The notes: generated by a model from the letters alone, not told the origin. A DNA stretch of 64,000 nucleotides from Hahella sp. KA22 (GCF_004135205.1 NZ_CP035490.1:6129501-6193500); one strand, 5' to 3'. Positions 9,894-21,449 are shown, counted from the first letter of the stretch. Made by a program: numbers and translations.

Positions 9894-10298
9894 TCAGTTG
9901 AGACTATCGTCTTTAGTGTCAGGAGCGCCGCCATCTTTAGCGCGCGCTTTCTGAATCAGCGCTCCTAATCGTTGAGCATTACTAACGGAAGCGTCGTAAT
10001 GGAAACGTAGTTGAGGCATGACCCTAAGCTTGATTGCACGTCCCAACTCGGAACGCAAGAACCCTGCAGCGCTCTCTAGAACTTTCAGAGAAGCCTTGGA
10101 AGCATCGCCATCTTCCACATCTTTCAAATTCAGAACAGTTACGTATACATCAGCGTAAGAGAGATCTTTGCTCACTTTAACGCTGTTTACAGTAACCATT
10201 CCCAAACGGGGATCCTTCAACTCCCTTTGGATCAGCTGCGCAAGCTCTTTTTGAATTTGTTCCGCAACTCTGTCTAATCGACTGAACTCTCGAGCCAT
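9894..10298 (-). CDS. rbfA: Ribosome-binding factor A
   Basis: 134 residues. Single KH-like domain factor that helps mature the 5' end of 16S rRNA in the 30S subunit and aids cold adaptation. Recognised by [18 protein letters not shown] at the start, [25 protein letters not shown], and [14 protein letters not shown]. The tail is acidic ([10 protein letters not shown]). It lies between infB and truB with short gaps, in the standard nusA-infB-rbfA-truB order. Confidence 0.97.
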   Translation of the reverse strand: MAREFSRLDRVAEQIQKELAQLIQRELKDPRLGMVTVNSVKVSKDLSYADVYVTVLNLKDVEDGDASKASLKVLESAAGFLRSELGRAIKLRVMPQLRFHYDASVSNAQRLGALIQKARAKDGGAPDTKDDSLN

Positions 10299-10351
10299 CT
10301 ATATCTTTACTCTTAATTGCATGCAGCGACTATCCAAGAAATGGATGAGCG

Positions 10352-12934
10352 TTACAGAGAACGCTCAACCCTTATCTTGTCGAATACTTCGATAATATCG
10401 CCGACTTTAACTTCATAGTTGCGAACACCAATACCACATTCGGTACCTGCACGCACCTCTGCTACGTCATCCTTGAAGCGGCGCAGAGATTCAAGCTCAC
10501 CCTCAAAAATAACCACGTTGTCGCGCAGAACTCGAATAGGCTTGTTGCGGTATACAGCGCCTTCCAGAACCATACAGCCAGCAACTTGTCCGAATTTCGG
10601 GCTCTTAAACGTATCGCGCACTTCTGCAGTACCGACGATATCTTCCCGGAACTCAGGAGCCAACATACCAGTTAGAGCCTTCTTAACATCATCAATAATG
10701 TTGTAGATGACACTGTAGTAACGGAGCTCTATGCCTTCTTTTTCAACGATCTTACGAGCGCTTGCATCTGCACGCACATTAAAGCCCACTATGATCGCCT
10801 GAGTAGAAAGCGCCAAGTTAGCATCAGTTTCAGTAATGCCGCCAACGCCGCTCGCTACGATCTTGACCTGAACTTCTTCATTACCAATTTCCGCCAGAGC
10901 GCCAATCAACGCCTCCAAAGAGCCACGCACATCGGTCTTTAATACAATATTTAGCTCTTTTACGCCGCCTTTACCCATATTTTCAAACAGGTTTTCAAGA
11001 CTCGCAGCCTGCTGACGCTGAAGGCGAGTCTGGCGCTCTTTATTGTGACGAAACTCGGCAACTTCACGCGCTTTTTTCTCGTCAGGCACAACAATAAACT
11101 CATCACCCGCATCTGGAGTGCCGTTCAACCCTAGAATTTCCACAGGGATTGAAGGCCCGGCATCCTGAACATTCTGACCATTTTCGTTCACCATGGCTCT
11201 TACTCGGCCATAGTACTCTCCAGCCAAAACGATATCGCCATGGCGCAAAGTTCCGTTTTGAACAAGTACGGTAGCAACCGAGCCGCGACCACGATCCAAA
11301 CTGGACTCAATGACCACGCCTTTACCTGGCGCATCAGGCACCGCTGTCAGCTCCAACATCTCCGACTGTAGCAGCACCGCTTCCAAAAGGTCGTCAATAC
11401 CATCGCCAGTGTGTGCGGATACGGGAACAAACTGAACGTCGCCACCCCACTCTTCAGGAATAACATCAAGAGCAGACAACTCGTTCTTAACACGATCAGG
11501 ATCTGCTTGCTCTTTGTCCATTTTGTTGACTGCCACTACCAGAGGTACACCGGCAGCTTTCGCGTGCTGAACCGCTTCTTGCGTTTGCGGCATGACACCA
11601 TCGTCCGCAGCGACAACAAGTATAACAATATCAGTACATTGCGCCCCGCGAGCACGCATAGCGGTGAACGCGGCATGCCCGGGCGTATCCAGAAACGAGA
11701 TCATCCCTCGAGGTGTTTCTACATGATATGCGCCAATATGCTGAGTAATCCCACCAGACTCTTGGGCCGCAACCTTCGCGCGACGAATGTAATCGAGCAG
11801 TGAGGTCTTACCATGGTCCACATGCCCCATGACACTAACAACTGGTGCGCGCGATTTTGATTCACCGTCAAAAGAAATGGACTCAAGTACTTCCGTCTCT
11901 ACCGCATCCTCTTGAAGCAGCTTAACTTTGTGCCCCATTTCTTCAGCAACCAGCTGAGCGACATCTTGATCGATCGCCTGATTTAAAGTCGCCATGATCC
12001 CCATACCCATCAGGCGTTTAACAACTTCTACGCCTTTCACGGACATTTTTTGGGCTAGTTCTGCGACTGTAATAGTATCCGAAATCACAACCTCCCGAAC
12101 AATTGGTTGGACAGAACGGTCCTGAACCACCTTGCTCTTCTTTTTACGTTGACGAGCCCGCCTAGGGGCATCTTCACTTGAGTCATCTTCTTCAACTGCA
12201 ATGACTTTTGAAGACTTGAGTTGAGGCGCGGGCTTGGGTTTATGCTTCTCTCGACGCTTAAGGTCTTCCGCGTCGGCAGGCTCACGGCGCACCTCGGAGT
12301 CTTCTTTGTTACGTCTATGCTTAGACGTTTTTCTTGCTTCTGACTTTTGATCGTCATCCTCTTCCTGGTCAGCCGTTCCGCCAGCCTTCTCCTGCACACT
12401 TTCAGCAGTTGCAACGCCAGCTGCCTCATTGGCTGCAGCATCAGACGCTCTCTCGGCTTCTTGAGCAGCTGAATTCGCCACTTCCTGCTGCACGTTTTCA
12501 ACGACTTCAGCAGTAGCCTCTACAACCGGCTCATTCTGAAGCACAGCTTCAACCTCTGTTTCTCGCTCTCTCGCTGCTTCTTCAGCAGCTTTCTGTATAT
12601 CCTGTTGTTTCTGTGCGTCTATATCGTTGACGGCATCACTACGCTTGATGTAGGTCCGCTTCTTACGCACTTCAACGTTAATAGAGCGATTGGCCCCTGT
12701 TCCTGACGCTTTCAGCGTAGTGGTGGTCTTACGCTTCAAGGTGATTTTCTTTGGCTCAGAAAATGATTCACCATGGCTTTGCTTTAAAAACGCCAATAGT
12801 TTCTGTTTCTCTGAGTCAGTAACAATATCGCCTTCACCGCGCTTTTCCAGACCCGCGTCAACCATCTGCTTTAACAGACGCTCAACGGGAGCCCCGACGT
12901 CTTCGGCAAGCTGCTTAATAGTAACTTCTGCCAT
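10352..12934 (-). CDS. infB: Translation initiation factor IF-2
   Basis: GTPase that places initiator fMet-tRNA on the ribosome. 860 residues. The N-terminus has an IF2_N domain (about 1-50), then a long low-complexity Ala/Glu/Lys/Arg linker (about 100-275), a second IF2_N-like segment (about 285-340), and the G domain beginning with GHVDHGKT (370-377), followed by DTPGHAAF and NKMD. Domains II, III (C1) and the fMet-tRNA binding C2 follow. Start at ATG with GGAGACAAGC upstream. The linker is strongly charged and varies between species, as expected for this protein. Confidence 0.97.
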   Translation of the reverse strand: MAEVTIKQLAEDVGAPVERLLKQMVDAGLEKRGEGDIVTDSEKQKLLAFLKQSHGESFSEPKKITLKRKTTTTLKASGTGANRSINVEVRKKRTYIKRSDAVNDIDAQKQQDIQKAAEEAARERETEVEAVLQNEPVVEATAEVVENVQQEVANSAAQEAERASDAAANEAAGVATAESVQEKAGGTADQEEDDDQKSEARKTSKHRRNKEDSEVRREPADAEDLKRREKHKPKPAPQLKSSKVIAVEEDDSSEDAPRRARQRKKKSKVVQDRSVQPIVREVVISDTITVAELAQKMSVKGVEVVKRLMGMGIMATLNQAIDQDVAQLVAEEMGHKVKLLQEDAVETEVLESISFDGESKSRAPVVSVMGHVDHGKTSLLDYIRRAKVAAQESGGITQHIGAYHVETPRGMISFLDTPGHAAFTAMRARGAQCTDIVILVVAADDGVMPQTQEAVQHAKAAGVPLVVAVNKMDKEQADPDRVKNELSALDVIPEEWGGDVQFVPVSAHTGDGIDDLLEAVLLQSEMLELTAVPDAPGKGVVIESSLDRGRGSVATVLVQNGTLRHGDIVLAGEYYGRVRAMVNENGQNVQDAGPSIPVEILGLNGTPDAGDEFIVVPDEKKAREVAEFRHNKERQTRLQRQQAASLENLFENMGKGGVKELNIVLKTDVRGSLEALIGALAEIGNEEVQVKIVASGVGGITETDANLALSTQAIIVGFNVRADASARKIVEKEGIELRYYSVIYNIIDDVKKALTGMLAPEFREDIVGTAEVRDTFKSPKFGQVAGCMVLEGAVYRNKPIRVLRDNVVIFEGELESLRRFKDDVAEVRAGTECGIGVRNYEVKVGDIIEVFDKIRVERSL

Positions 12935-12958
12935 GCTTGTCTCCTGTTTGCCCCCGAA

Positions 12959-14452
12959 TTACTGTTGTTCCTCAAACCATGGTTTACGCGCCGTCATGAT
13001 TAGCTGCGCAGCTCGTTCTTCATCAACTTCATCTATATCGAGGAGGTCATCAACAGATTGTTCGGCCAAGTCTTCCATCGTGACAATACCTTTGCTTGCG
13101 AGCACAAACGCCAAGTGCCGGTCCATCCCCTCCATGTTTAACAGGTCTTCCGCAGGCTCCGATTTTTCCAGTTGCTCTTCGCTCGCTAGAGCTTGATTAA
13201 TCAGAACGTTTTTTGCACGCTTGCGTAGCTCAGACACCAGGTCCTCGTCAAAATCTTCGATAGCGAGCATCTCTTCCATCGGGACGTAGGCGACTTCTTC
13301 CAAGGACGTAAAGCCTTCAGAAGCCAACACTTCAGCCAAATCTTCCTCTACGCCCAGATGGTCGATAAAACAGTCGACATAACGTCTAAACTCTTCTTCC
13401 TGCTGCTGCCCTGCCTGTTCCTCAGTCAAAACATTGATTTCCCATCCTGTCATTTCTGAGGCCAACTTGACATTCTGACCACTACGACCGATAGCCATCG
13501 CTAAGTTATCTTCTGAGACGGCCACCTGCATCGTATGACTATCTTCGTCAATAATAATGGAGGCCACTTCGGCTGGAGCCATAGCGTTGATAACCAACTG
13601 AGCGGGGTTATCGTCCCACAGAACAATATCGATACGCTCATTACCAAGTTCACTGGAAACTGCCTGTACTCTCGAGCCTCGCATACCTACACAGGCGCCA
13701 ACTGGATCTATACGTCCATCATTGGTCTTAACCGCAATCTTCGCCCGCGAGCCGGGATCACGTGCAGCGGCTTTGATCTCAATAACTTCTTCCGCGATTT
13801 CAGGAACTTCAATTCGGAAAAGCTCAATCAGCATTTGAGAGCAAGCACGGCTCAAAATTAATTGAGGCCCTCGGTTATCCATTCGTATATCCAGCAGCAA
13901 CGCGCGAACACGGTCGCCTACACGGTAGGTTTCTCTGCTGATTAATTGATCCTTTGGCAACAGCGCTTCGGCGTTGGCGCCCAAGTCAACAATTATGTTA
14001 TCTCGGGTCACTTTCTTGACGACGCCATTTACCAAATCGCCAACTTTTTCACGATAACTGTCGACGATTTTAGTCCGCTCCGCCTCGCGCACCTTTTGAA
14101 CAATGATCTGTTTGGCTGCTTGTGCGCCAATTCGCCCAAAAGCGACCGCCTCAACTTCCTCTTCATGGATGTCGCCAGGCTTCAGGTCAAGGCCGCTTTC
14201 ATGCACCTCTTCCAAAGTAAGCTCGGTTCCTAAAGCAGGAACGGCATCATTATCTACCACCAGCCAACGACGAAATGCCTGGTATTCACCAGTTTTTCTA
14301 TCGATATCCACTCGAATATCGGCCTCTTCGTCTTCATAGCGCTTTTTAGTAGCGGTAGCCAAAGCTAATTCAATAGCTTCGAAAATGACGTCTTTATCTA
14401 CCCCTTTTTCGTTGGAGACCGCTTCCACAACCAACAAGATTTCTTTGTTCAT
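12959..14452 (-). CDS. nusA: Transcription termination/antitermination factor NusA
   Basis: RNA polymerase-binding factor for pausing, termination and antitermination. 497 residues: N-terminal RNAP-binding domain (1 to about 125), S1 domain ([18 protein letters not shown], about 140-200), two KH domains ([14 protein letters not shown] and [13 protein letters not shown]), and two acidic C-terminal repeats (about 365-430 and 440-490; helix-hairpin-helix-like [15 protein letters not shown] and [15 protein letters not shown]). The double C-terminal repeat is the gammaproteobacterial form. It begins 18 bases after rimP in the usual rimP-nusA-infB operon. Confidence 0.97.
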   Translation of the reverse strand: MNKEILLVVEAVSNEKGVDKDVIFEAIELALATATKKRYEDEEADIRVDIDRKTGEYQAFRRWLVVDNDAVPALGTELTLEEVHESGLDLKPGDIHEEEVEAVAFGRIGAQAAKQIIVQKVREAERTKIVDSYREKVGDLVNGVVKKVTRDNIIVDLGANAEALLPKDQLISRETYRVGDRVRALLLDIRMDNRGPQLILSRACSQMLIELFRIEVPEIAEEVIEIKAAARDPGSRAKIAVKTNDGRIDPVGACVGMRGSRVQAVSSELGNERIDIVLWDDNPAQLVINAMAPAEVASIIIDEDSHTMQVAVSEDNLAMAIGRSGQNVKLASEMTGWEINVLTEEQAGQQQEEEFRRYVDCFIDHLGVEEDLAEVLASEGFTSLEEVAYVPMEEMLAIEDFDEDLVSELRKRAKNVLINQALASEEQLEKSEPAEDLLNMEGMDRHLAFVLASKGIVTMEDLAEQSVDDLLDIDEVDEERAAQLIMTARKPWFEEQQ

Positions 14453-14470
14453 CTTTACCCCGTAATCCCA

Positions 14471-14923
14471 TCAATACTGCGGCACAACATTCGCTTTATC
14501 TATCGTTTCCACAGGAAATATAAATTCTTCCGCGTCCACTTGGAGCACTATTTCATCATTTTCAACAGCCGCCAAAAGGCCCTTGAATTTACGCCGCCCG
14601 TTAAAAGGCGCTTGCAGCCTGACCTCAATAACAGAGCCTATATATGCTTTATATTGCTCAATGCTAAAGAGCGGCCGATCCCACCCCGGCGAAGAAACTT
14701 CCAGGGTATACTCCCCCTTTATCGGATCTTCAACATCCAAAATAGCGCTAATTTGACGACTCACTTTTTCACAGTCATCAACCAACACCCCGGACTCTTT
14801 GTCGATATAGATTCGCAACAAACTTCGCTTCCCTTGGGCAATGAAATCCACCCCCCAAAAGTCGCAGCCCATTCCCTCTACCACGGGCTTGAGAAGTTGG
14901 TATAGATCGTCTTTACGAGCCAA
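14471..14923 (-). CDS. rimP: Ribosome maturation factor RimP
   Basis: Needed for 30S maturation, acting at the S12/S19 assembly stage. The frame is open from a GTG at 14947. I prefer TTG at 14923 (150 residues) because a GGAG element sits 8 bases upstream and the protein then begins ARKDDLYQLLKPVVEGMG, as RimP family members do. Visible motifs are GCDFWGVDF, LRIYID, VDDCEKVSRQISAILDVEDP and the YTLEVSSPGWDRPL stretch, the most conserved in the family. First gene of the rimP-nusA-infB-rbfA-truB-rpsO-pnp operon; two terminator hairpins lie just upstream. Confidence 0.93.
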   Translation of the reverse strand: MARKDDLYQLLKPVVEGMGCDFWGVDFIAQGKRSLLRIYIDKESGVLVDDCEKVSRQISAILDVEDPIKGEYTLEVSSPGWDRPLFSIEQYKAYIGSVIEVRLQAPFNGRRKFKGLLAAVENDEIVLQVDAEEFIFPVETIDKANVVPQY

Positions 14924-14974
14924 TAGATTATCTCCGATAGGGAGCACACCCAGCGTGACCTACGCTAAGTCGCC

Positions 14975-15000
14975 AAACAAAAAATGGGCACTAAGCCCAT
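14975..15000 (-). terminator. Terminator upstream of the rimP operon (distal)
   Basis: ATGGGC (14984-14989) pairs with GCCCAT (14995-15000). On the minus strand it is followed by TTTTTGTTTG. It is the last of three hairpins that close the transcription unit ending in tRNA-Leu. Confidence 0.65.
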
Positions 15001-15026
15001 CCTCCGACCACACCATAGTGCAGTTA

Positions 15027-15051
15027 ATAAAAAACCCCTGAAAAGGGGTTC
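15027..15051 (-). terminator. Terminator after tRNA-Leu (middle)
   Basis: AACCCC (15034-15039) pairs with GGGGTT (15046-15051). The minus strand continues TTTTATTAA, a normal intrinsic terminator tail. Confidence 0.7.
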
Positions 15052-15096
15052 TACAACGCGTATCCCAGAAAATACGGCAGCAAAATTATAGTTGCT

Positions 15097-15123
15097 GCAA
15101 AGAAGGCGAGCAACGGGCTCGCC
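15097..15123 (-). terminator. Hairpin directly after tRNA-Leu (proximal)
   Basis: GGCGAGC (15105-15111) pairs with GCTCGCC (15117-15123) with a 5-base loop. On the minus strand TTCTTTGC follows. It begins 12 bases past the tRNA 3' end and may also mark a processing point. Confidence 0.6.
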
Positions 15124-15134
15124 TCTCTTTAATA

Positions 15135-15220
15135 TGGTGCCGAAGGCCGGACTTGAACCGGCACAGCCATAGGCTACTACCCCCTCAAGATAGCGTGTCT
15201 ACCAATTTCACCACTTCGGC
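15135..15220 (-). tRNA. leuU: tRNA-Leu (anticodon GAG)
   Basis: The minus strand begins GCCGAAGUGGUGAAAUUGG and ends with an encoded CCA; acceptor arms GCCGAAG/CUUCGGC pair perfectly. The anticodon arm is CUAUC-UUGAGGG-GGUAG, giving GAG, which reads CUU/CUC leucine codons. A long variable arm (GCCUAUGGC region) marks it as a class II tRNA, and the T-arm GGUUCAAGUCC is standard. It sits between secG and rimP, the same place as leuU in E. coli. The E. coli neighbour metY is not present before rimP. Confidence 0.96.
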
Positions 15221-15227
15221 ATAAACC

Positions 15228-15626
15228 TTACTCTAACTCAGGCTTGCTATCGGAAGCAGCTTCCGAAGCGCCCTGAGACTCACCAGCACTGACAGAACCT
15301 GCATCAGCTGAAGTTTTATCGGACTCCGAGGAAGAGCCAGATACCGTTTCAACAACAGGAACTCCACTTGCAGTGACCTGACCAGCTTTTTGCTTAGCAA
15401 CATAAGCTAATGCAAAACTACTCAGAAAGAAAACAATGGCCAATGTGGTTGTCATTTTCGTCAAAAAAGAACCACTACCACCAGACCCAAAAACTGTTTG
15501 AGATGCACCACCGCCAAAGGAAGCACCCATATCAGCGCCTTTACCCTGCTGAATCAAAACCAAGCCAATAACGCCAGCTGCAACGATCACATGAACTATA
15601 ACAATCAGGGTTTCAAACAGTTCCAT
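15228..15626 (-). CDS. secG: Protein translocase subunit SecG
   Basis: Small inner-membrane partner of SecYE. 132 residues with two transmembrane helices (about 4-24 and 52-74). The conserved loop between them is present: LVLIQQGKGADMGASFGGGASQTVFGS. The C-terminal tail (about 80-132) is Ser/Glu-rich and acidic, longer than E. coli SecG but normal for this group. The gene follows tpiA by 10 bases and precedes tRNA-Leu by 7, so the tRNA is probably processed from the same transcript. Confidence 0.95.
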   Translation of the reverse strand: MELFETLIVIVHVIVAAGVIGLVLIQQGKGADMGASFGGGASQTVFGSGGSGSFLTKMTTTLAIVFFLSSFALAYVAKQKAGQVTASGVPVVETVSGSSSESDKTSADAGSVSAGESQGASEAASDSKPELE

Positions 15627-15636
15627 TTAATCTACC

Positions 15637-16383
15637 TTACTCTACCGCAGCCTCGATAATAGAGACGAATTCTTCCGAGACTAACGAGGCCCCACCAACC
15701 AGCGCCCCATCTACATCCGGCATTGAGAACAGTTCTTTCGCATTTGACGACTTAACACTGCCGCCATACAAAATTCTAATTTTATCCGCAGTCTGCGGAA
15801 AATGCTTGCGGATATTATCCCGCAATACTTTATGCATACTCTGCGCGTCATCTGGCGAAGCAGTCTTACCTGTGCCTATAGCCCATACTGGCTCGTACGC
15901 TACAACCCATGATTCATCAGGCTGGACAGACAAAAACACAGCATTAAGTTGCTTCAGCGCAACCTCTTCAGCCTGTCCCGATTCACGTTCTTCCAACGTT
16001 TCACCAACACACAGTATCGGTCTCAATCCTGAATCAACGGCTCGCTTAACTTTGCAAGTGATGACATCATCACTTTCAGCGTATAACGCCCTGCGCTCCG
16101 AATGCCCCAATATAACCCAAGAGCACTCCATATCGGCGCACATTCTTGCGCTAACCTCACCAGTATATGCGCCATCCTCGGTTGCAGAGCAATTCTGAGC
16201 CCCTAACTCAATCTTAGAGCCAGAAATTGCACTTCCAACACTCGAAAGATACGGAAAAGGAGGACAAACCACCACATCCACTGAGCCTAGCGCTTTTGCG
16301 CCAACTATACCGTCTAATAGATCAGCATTACGCTCAAGACTTCCATTAGATTTCCAGTTTCCGGCAATCAGTTTTTTTCGCAT
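15637..16383 (-). CDS. tpiA: Triosephosphate isomerase
   Basis: Interconverts dihydroxyacetone phosphate and glyceraldehyde-3-phosphate. 248 residues, a single TIM barrel. Catalytic residues are all visible: Asn9 and Lys11 in AGNWKSNG, His94 in ILGHSERR and Glu164 in AYEPVWAIGTG; the phosphate-binding loop is ILYGGSVKSSNA. It lies between glmM and secG, as in pseudomonads, whereas in E. coli tpiA is elsewhere. Confidence 0.97.
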   Translation of the reverse strand: MRKKLIAGNWKSNGSLERNADLLDGIVGAKALGSVDVVVCPPFPYLSSVGSAISGSKIELGAQNCSATEDGAYTGEVSARMCADMECSWVILGHSERRALYAESDDVITCKVKRAVDSGLRPILCVGETLEERESGQAEEVALKQLNAVFLSVQPDESWVVAYEPVWAIGTGKTASPDDAQSMHKVLRDNIRKHFPQTADKIRILYGGSVKSSNAKELFSMPDVDGALVGGASLVSEEFVSIIEAAVE

Positions 16384-16484
16384 TCAACCCTCCAGTTCGC
16401 GCGAGGCGCACATACTAACCAAACTCCCTATAAGTTACAAGTAGCACGCCGTTATTATCTAACTACTCAATACGCTGAAGGTCT

Positions 16485-17822
16485 TCACACAGACCCTTCA
16501 ACTATTTTGGCCAGCTCCGCAACTATAGATCGGACTTTCGCCTCATCTTCACCTTCAGCCATTACCCTAATAACAGGCTCTGTCCCTGATGACCTCAGTA
16601 ACACCCTCCCCTTGCCTGCAAATTGTTTTTCTGCACTAGCAATTGCAGACTGGATTGTCTCATGCCCTTTTATATCCACTTTCTGGCTCACCCTCACATT
16701 TACCATATGCTGAGGCAGCTTACTCATGCCTTTTTTAGCTTCGTGGAGCGTAATTCCCATGTCAGAAAGCGCAGCCAAAACCTGCAGAGAGGAAATGACG
16801 CCATCTCCCGTTGTAGTCCGATCCAAACAAACAATATGCCCGGAACCTTCACCACCCAGGCACCAATCGTTACGCAACAACGCCTCCATGACATATCTAT
16901 CGCCAACATTAGCGCGCTCAAAGGGAATACCCAACTCACCAAACGCAAGCTCCGCCCCGAAGTTCGTCATTAGCGTTCCAACAACCCCGCCTTTTAAACG
17001 CCCCTTACGCATCTTATCGCGCGCAATGATATACAGAATCTCATCGCCATCAACAATCTCACCTTTGTGGTCAACCATGACAACACGATCCCCGTCACCG
17101 TCGAAGGCAATCCCCAGGTCTGCGCCAGTTTCAACAACTTTGGCGGCCAACTGCTCAGGGTGTGTAGAACCGATTTCATGATTAATGTTCAAGCCATCAG
17201 GCGTCACGCCAATAGTCTCCACTTTAGCGCCAAGTTCTTTAAACACGCTGGGCGCAACCTGGTAGGTGGCGCCTTGCGCGCAGTCCAGAACAACACGCAT
17301 CCCAGCAAAGGACATATGAAACGGGACTGTACTCTTACAGAACTCTATATATCGACCCTTTGCATCCTCAAATCGAGCAGCCTTACCTAACTGGCTTGAC
17401 GGCACGATTTCCATGGGCTGCCGAATGAAGTGCTCAATCTGCTCCTCTGTTGAGTCAGGAAGCTTGGTTCCCTCAGCCGAGAAGAATTTAACGCCGTTGT
17501 CATTGAAAGGGTTATGTGAAGCGCTGATGACAATACCTGCGCAAGCACGAAATGTACGAGTAAGGTATGCAATCGCAGGCGTTGGCATCGGCCCTAACAT
17601 CGCCACATCCACGCCAGCTGCCGCCAACCCGGACTCCAGCGCGGACTCAAAAATGTATCCAGATATACGAGTATCCTTACCAATGAGGACCCGGTTACGA
17701 CGCCCTTCCTGACGGAAAACACGCCCAGCCGCCCACCCTAGTTTCAACATAAATTCTGGGGTAATTGGGCCTTCACCTACTCTTCCACGTATCCCATCGG
17801 TACCAAAATACTCTTTACTCAT
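16485..17822 (-). CDS. glmM: Phosphoglucosamine mutase
   Basis: Converts glucosamine-6-phosphate to glucosamine-1-phosphate on the way to UDP-GlcNAc for peptidoglycan and LPS. 445 residues. The phosphoserine is Ser102 in [12 protein letters not shown]; the metal loop is DGDGDR (241-246); the substrate loop is GGEGSGHI; and the phosphate-binding [15 protein letters not shown] is near the C-terminus. It begins 6 bases after folP, so translation may be coupled. Confidence 0.97.
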   Translation of the reverse strand: MSKEYFGTDGIRGRVGEGPITPEFMLKLGWAAGRVFRQEGRRNRVLIGKDTRISGYIFESALESGLAAAGVDVAMLGPMPTPAIAYLTRTFRACAGIVISASHNPFNDNGVKFFSAEGTKLPDSTEEQIEHFIRQPMEIVPSSQLGKAARFEDAKGRYIEFCKSTVPFHMSFAGMRVVLDCAQGATYQVAPSVFKELGAKVETIGVTPDGLNINHEIGSTHPEQLAAKVVETGADLGIAFDGDGDRVVMVDHKGEIVDGDEILYIIARDKMRKGRLKGGVVGTLMTNFGAELAFGELGIPFERANVGDRYVMEALLRNDWCLGGEGSGHIVCLDRTTTGDGVISSLQVLAALSDMGITLHEAKKGMSKLPQHMVNVRVSQKVDIKGHETIQSAIASAEKQFAGKGRVLLRSSGTEPVIRVMAEGEDEAKVRSIVAELAKIVEGSV

Positions 17823-17828
17823 ATCTGT

Positions 17829-18656
17829 TTAGACTCCTCTAATCGCTGCAGCCACTTTAATTGCATCGACAGTGGCTCCGACGTCATGCGCTCTAATTAT
17901 TCGAGCGCCGTTATATATGGCGACTGCCGCAGCGGAAATGCTTGCAATTAAGCGTTCCTCCACCGCTTTACCGGTTATCATTCCCAGCATGCTTTTGCGT
18001 GAAACTCCAACCAACACAGGGGACCCCATGTCCACAAAAGCTTGCAAATATTTCATTAAGGCGAGGTTGTGCTCCAAGGTTTTGCCAAAACCAAACCCCG
18101 GATCCAACATTATTCTATCTATATTGATTCCCGCTTCGAGAGCAGCCGAGCGCCTCACATCTAAGTATGATGAGACTTCTTGAACAATATCAGTATAGGT
18201 TGGATTATCCTGCATAGCCCCAGGCTCACCTTTCATATGCATCAGACAAACAGCCGCCTTTGAAGATGCAGCCGCCTCCAAAGCACCATCCCGAGTCAAT
18301 GCACGCACATCATTAATTAAATCCGCCCCGAGCGCCACGGATTCACTCATTACTTCAGGTGTGCTGGTGTCTACGGAAATATTTACATCAAAGCGCGCGC
18401 GAACAGCCTCAACTAATGGACAAACTCTATCCAACTCTTGACTGACCGTCACCGGAGCTGCGCCCGGCCTAGTGGACTCGCCCCCAATATCTATAAAGAC
18501 GGCGCCTTCAGAAACCATCTTTTCAACTTGGCTTAAAGCGTCATCCGGGGACAAAAACCGTCCCCCGTCAGAAAAAGAATCAGGAGTGACATTCAATACC
18601 CCCATTACCACAGGGGCGCTCAAGTCCAATATAGAGTTTGGAAGTGTCAGCTTCAT
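17829..18656 (-). CDS. folP: Dihydropteroate synthase
   Basis: Condenses p-aminobenzoate with 6-hydroxymethyl-dihydropterin diphosphate in folate synthesis; it is the sulfonamide target. 275 residues, TIM barrel. Signatures: VMGVLNVTPDSFSDGGRF (about 18-35), the IDIGGESTRPGA loop, and LDPGFGFGKTLEHN. It sits between ftsH and glmM as in most gammaproteobacteria. A terminator hairpin (18702-18720) separates it from ftsH, so folP-glmM may also have its own promoter. Confidence 0.97.
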   Translation of the reverse strand: MKLTLPNSILDLSAPVVMGVLNVTPDSFSDGGRFLSPDDALSQVEKMVSEGAVFIDIGGESTRPGAAPVTVSQELDRVCPLVEAVRARFDVNISVDTSTPEVMSESVALGADLINDVRALTRDGALEAAASSKAAVCLMHMKGEPGAMQDNPTYTDIVQEVSSYLDVRRSAALEAGINIDRIMLDPGFGFGKTLEHNLALMKYLQAFVDMGSPVLVGVSRKSMLGMITGKAVEERLIASISAAAVAIYNGARIIRAHDVGATVDAIKVAAAIRGV

Positions 18657-18691
18657 TCGTTATCTCATTCAAAATCTGGAGAGGGTTATAC

Positions 18692-18720
18692 AAAATAAAA
18701 AGACCCGGTAAAACCGGGTC
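18692..18720 (-). terminator. Terminator after ftsH
   Basis: GACCCGG (18702-18708) pairs with CCGGGTC (18714-18720). The minus strand continues TTTTTATTTTG, a strong tail. It lies 28 bases past the ftsH stop. Confidence 0.82.
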
Positions 18721-18748
18721 ATTTAGCTAGACTGAAATGCTTATTGAA

Positions 18749-20671
18749 TTAATGAGATCCGGCTGCTCCGCCAATCTCACCTCCTTTCGGTGGATTCGCA
18801 TTCGCCTCGACATCTTTGACAGGCTGAGCCCCGCCAGGCGGATTAGAATCCCCCCACCCCTTCGGAGGCCGCGGCTCTTGCCCAGCCATAATAGCGTCTA
18901 TCTGTTCCGCATCAATGGTCTCGTATTTCATCAACGCGTCAGCCATCATATGCAACTTACTCATATTCTCAACTAGCAATTTACGAGAGTGCTCATAACA
19001 GTCATCAATTAATGTTCTAACCTCATCATCAATGCGCTGCGCCGTCTCTGGAGAGTACACTTTCTGCGCATGACCGGCAGAGCGACCGAGGAAGACTTCC
19101 TCATTGTCATCATCATACAAAAGAGGCCCAAGCTTTTCCGATAGCCCCCATTTGGTAACCATACTGCGAGCCAACCCCGTCGCGCGTTTAATATCGTCAG
19201 AGGCACCTGTGGTTACCCCATCAACACCCAAAGTTAACTCTTCAGCGATTCGACCACCAAATAAACTGCAAATATTACTAATAAGGTACTGTCGAGTATG
19301 ACTATAGCGATCTTCTTCCGGCAAAAACATAGTTACACCCAAAGCGCGACCACGCGGAATGATACTTACCTTATAAACAGGGTCGTGCTCAGGCACCAAC
19401 CTACCAACAATGGCATGGCCTGCTTCATGATAAGCCGTATTACGCTTCTCTTTCTCTGACATAACCATAGACTTGCGCTCTGCGCCCATCATGATTTTGT
19501 CTTTCGCCAACTCCATTTCATGCATGCCTACAGTGCGCTTATTAGCGCGAGCCGAGAATAGTGCAGCTTCGTTGACCAAGTTTGCGAGGTCGGCGCCGGA
19601 AAATCCTGGCGTTCCACGCGCAATAACCGAAGCATTCACATCATCTTCAAGCGGCACTTTACGGAGGTGCACTTTCAAAATCTGTTCACGCCCAACAATA
19701 TCTGGAAGCCCCACGACCACCTGACGGTCAAAGCGACCAGGACGCAATAACGCAGGGTCGAGAACATCAGGACGGTTGGTCGCAGCGATTACAATTACAC
19801 CCTCATTACCTTCAAAACCGTCCATTTCAACCAATAACTGGTTCAAAGTCTGTTCTCGCTCGTCATGTCCGCCGCCCAGACCTGCTCCACGGTGACGACC
19901 GACAGCATCAATCTCATCGATAAAGATGATGCAAGGCGCCTGCTTCTTCGCCTGATCGAACATATCTCTGACACGCGAGGCGCCAACCCCAACAAACATC
20001 TCAACGAAATCGGAGCCAGAAATTGAGAAGAAAGGAACTTTCGCTTCACCAGCAATGGCCTTCGCCAGCAAAGTTTTACCAGTTCCGGGGTTACCTACCA
20101 TCAGTACGCCACGGGGAATTCTTCCGCCAAGGCGTTGGAATTTGCTAGGGTCACGCAAGAAGTCTACGATTTCCTTTACTTCTTCTTTAGCTTCATCAAC
20201 ACCAGCCACATCAGCAAAGGTCGTCTTGATCTGATCCTCGCCCATAAGCCGGGCTTTACTCTTGCCAAATGACATAGGGCCCTTGCCGCCAGCCCCCCCC
20301 TGCATCTGCCGCATGAAGAACATAAAGACCGCAATAATGACCAATATCGGGAACGAGGCGACTAATAGTTGAGTCCAGATACTTTGAGTTTCTGGCTCGC
20401 GCCCCTCGACGACCACCTCATTTTTCATAAGGTCGCCAATTAAACCCAGGTCGGGAATTTCAGGGCGAATGGTTGCGAACCTAGACCCATCTTGTCTTTC
20501 CCCGTCAATCGCCACGCCGTCTATGACTACTTTTTTCACCTGGCCACTGTTGACCATCTGTAGAAATTCAGAGTAATTGAGCTTTTGGGCGGACGAGGGG
20601 ACATTGAAATTGTTAAATACCGTCAGCAGCACTGCTGCGATAATCAACCAAAGTAATAAATTTTTAGCCAT
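18749..20671 (-). CDS. ftsH: ATP-dependent zinc metalloprotease FtsH
   Basis: Membrane-bound hexameric AAA+ protease that removes LpxC, sigma-32 and damaged membrane proteins in model species. The frame is open from 20761, but the ATG at 20671 gives the family start [19 protein letters not shown] and 640 residues; the extra 30 codons upstream look non-native. Transmembrane helices at about 4-19 and 101-120 flank a periplasmic domain. Walker A is GNPGTGKT (193-200), Walker B IIFIDEID, and zinc site HEAGH (415-419). A Pro/Gly-rich tail closes the protein. It follows rlmE in the usual rlmE-ftsH order. Confidence 0.95.
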   Translation of the reverse strand: MAKNLLLWLIIAAVLLTVFNNFNVPSSAQKLNYSEFLQMVNSGQVKKVVIDGVAIDGERQDGSRFATIRPEIPDLGLIGDLMKNEVVVEGREPETQSIWTQLLVASFPILVIIAVFMFFMRQMQGGAGGKGPMSFGKSKARLMGEDQIKTTFADVAGVDEAKEEVKEIVDFLRDPSKFQRLGGRIPRGVLMVGNPGTGKTLLAKAIAGEAKVPFFSISGSDFVEMFVGVGASRVRDMFDQAKKQAPCIIFIDEIDAVGRHRGAGLGGGHDEREQTLNQLLVEMDGFEGNEGVIVIAATNRPDVLDPALLRPGRFDRQVVVGLPDIVGREQILKVHLRKVPLEDDVNASVIARGTPGFSGADLANLVNEAALFSARANKRTVGMHEMELAKDKIMMGAERKSMVMSEKEKRNTAYHEAGHAIVGRLVPEHDPVYKVSIIPRGRALGVTMFLPEEDRYSHTRQYLISNICSLFGGRIAEELTLGVDGVTTGASDDIKRATGLARSMVTKWGLSEKLGPLLYDDDNEEVFLGRSAGHAQKVYSPETAQRIDDEVRTLIDDCYEHSRKLLVENMSKLHMMADALMKYETIDAEQIDAIMAGQEPRPPKGWGDSNPPGGAQPVKDVEANANPPKGGEIGGAAGSH

Positions 20672-20828
20672 ATCGTTCAAGGGCCATCCCTCTTTTCTTA
20701 CAGACTCGAATAGTAATTTGTCGCTCGGTTCTATGCATTCGCAGGGTTTAGATAACACCAAACCATACTATATGTCCATTATCGCCGCTATTTACATTAA
20801 TTTTACCAAACAGGACGATTACGAAAGT

Positions 20829-21449
20829 TTATCCTCGAAACCCTTTGGCAACTAGGTAAATCTCACGTGACCGAGCACGGGACGCGTCAGGTTTGCGTAT
20901 ATTTACGCTACTAAACCTGCCCCTGGACTCTTGCATAATCTGATCGAAGCCTTCCCCCTGGAAGACCTTGGCGACAAAGCATCCATTCTTCTTAAGAACG
21001 CGACACGCCAAATCAAGCGCTAATTCAACCAGATACATCGCTTTCGGTATATCGACCGATTTCATCCCACTCATATTGGGGGCCATATCGGAAATTACAA
21101 GGTCAACGGGCCGACCGTTTACTTCGTTAAGGATCGCATCCAGCATTTCTTCCTCAGTGAAGTCCCCCTGAAAAAACGTCACGCCAGCAATACTGTCCAT
21201 TGGCAGCAGGTCGCACGCGATTACTTTCCCCTGATCGCCCACTACGTCAGCAACGACTTGAGACCAACCTCCAGGAGCCGCACCGAGATCTATCACGGTC
21301 ATTCCCGGCTTCAACAATTTGTCCTGCCGGTCGAGCTCAATCAATTTGTAGCTGGCTCTAGAACGAAATCCGTCCTCTTTGGATTTTTTTACATAGACAT
21401 CGCTATGATGCTCATTCAGCCACCGAGAGCTGGATTTAGAACGTCCCAC
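20829..21449 (-). CDS. rlmE: 23S rRNA (uridine-2'-O)-methyltransferase RlmE
   Basis: Methylates U2552 in the ribosomal A-loop; also called FtsJ or RrmJ. 206 residues. Starts at GTG (21449). The K-D-K-E tetrad is visible as [10 protein letters not shown] (Lys35), DMAPNMSG, and KVFQGEGFD followed by a glutamate near the end; the SAM pocket is [11 protein letters not shown] (54-64). First gene of the unit that continues with ftsH, and divergent from yhbY, the common arrangement. Confidence 0.96.
   Translation of the reverse strand: MGRSKSSSRWLNEHHSDVYVKKSKEDGFRSRASYKLIELDRQDKLLKPGMTVIDLGAAPGGWSQVVADVVGDQGKVIACDLLPMDSIAGVTFFQGDFTEEEMLDAILNEVNGRPVDLVISDMAPNMSGMKSVDIPKAMYLVELALDLACRVLKKNGCFVAKVFQGEGFDQIMQESRGRFSSVNIRKPDASRARSREIYLVAKGFRG

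Noticed and set aside
14948-15134. metY-type initiator tRNA before rimP, as in E. coli
   Set aside because: No cloverleaf or tRNA T-arm found; the interval contains only terminator hairpins.
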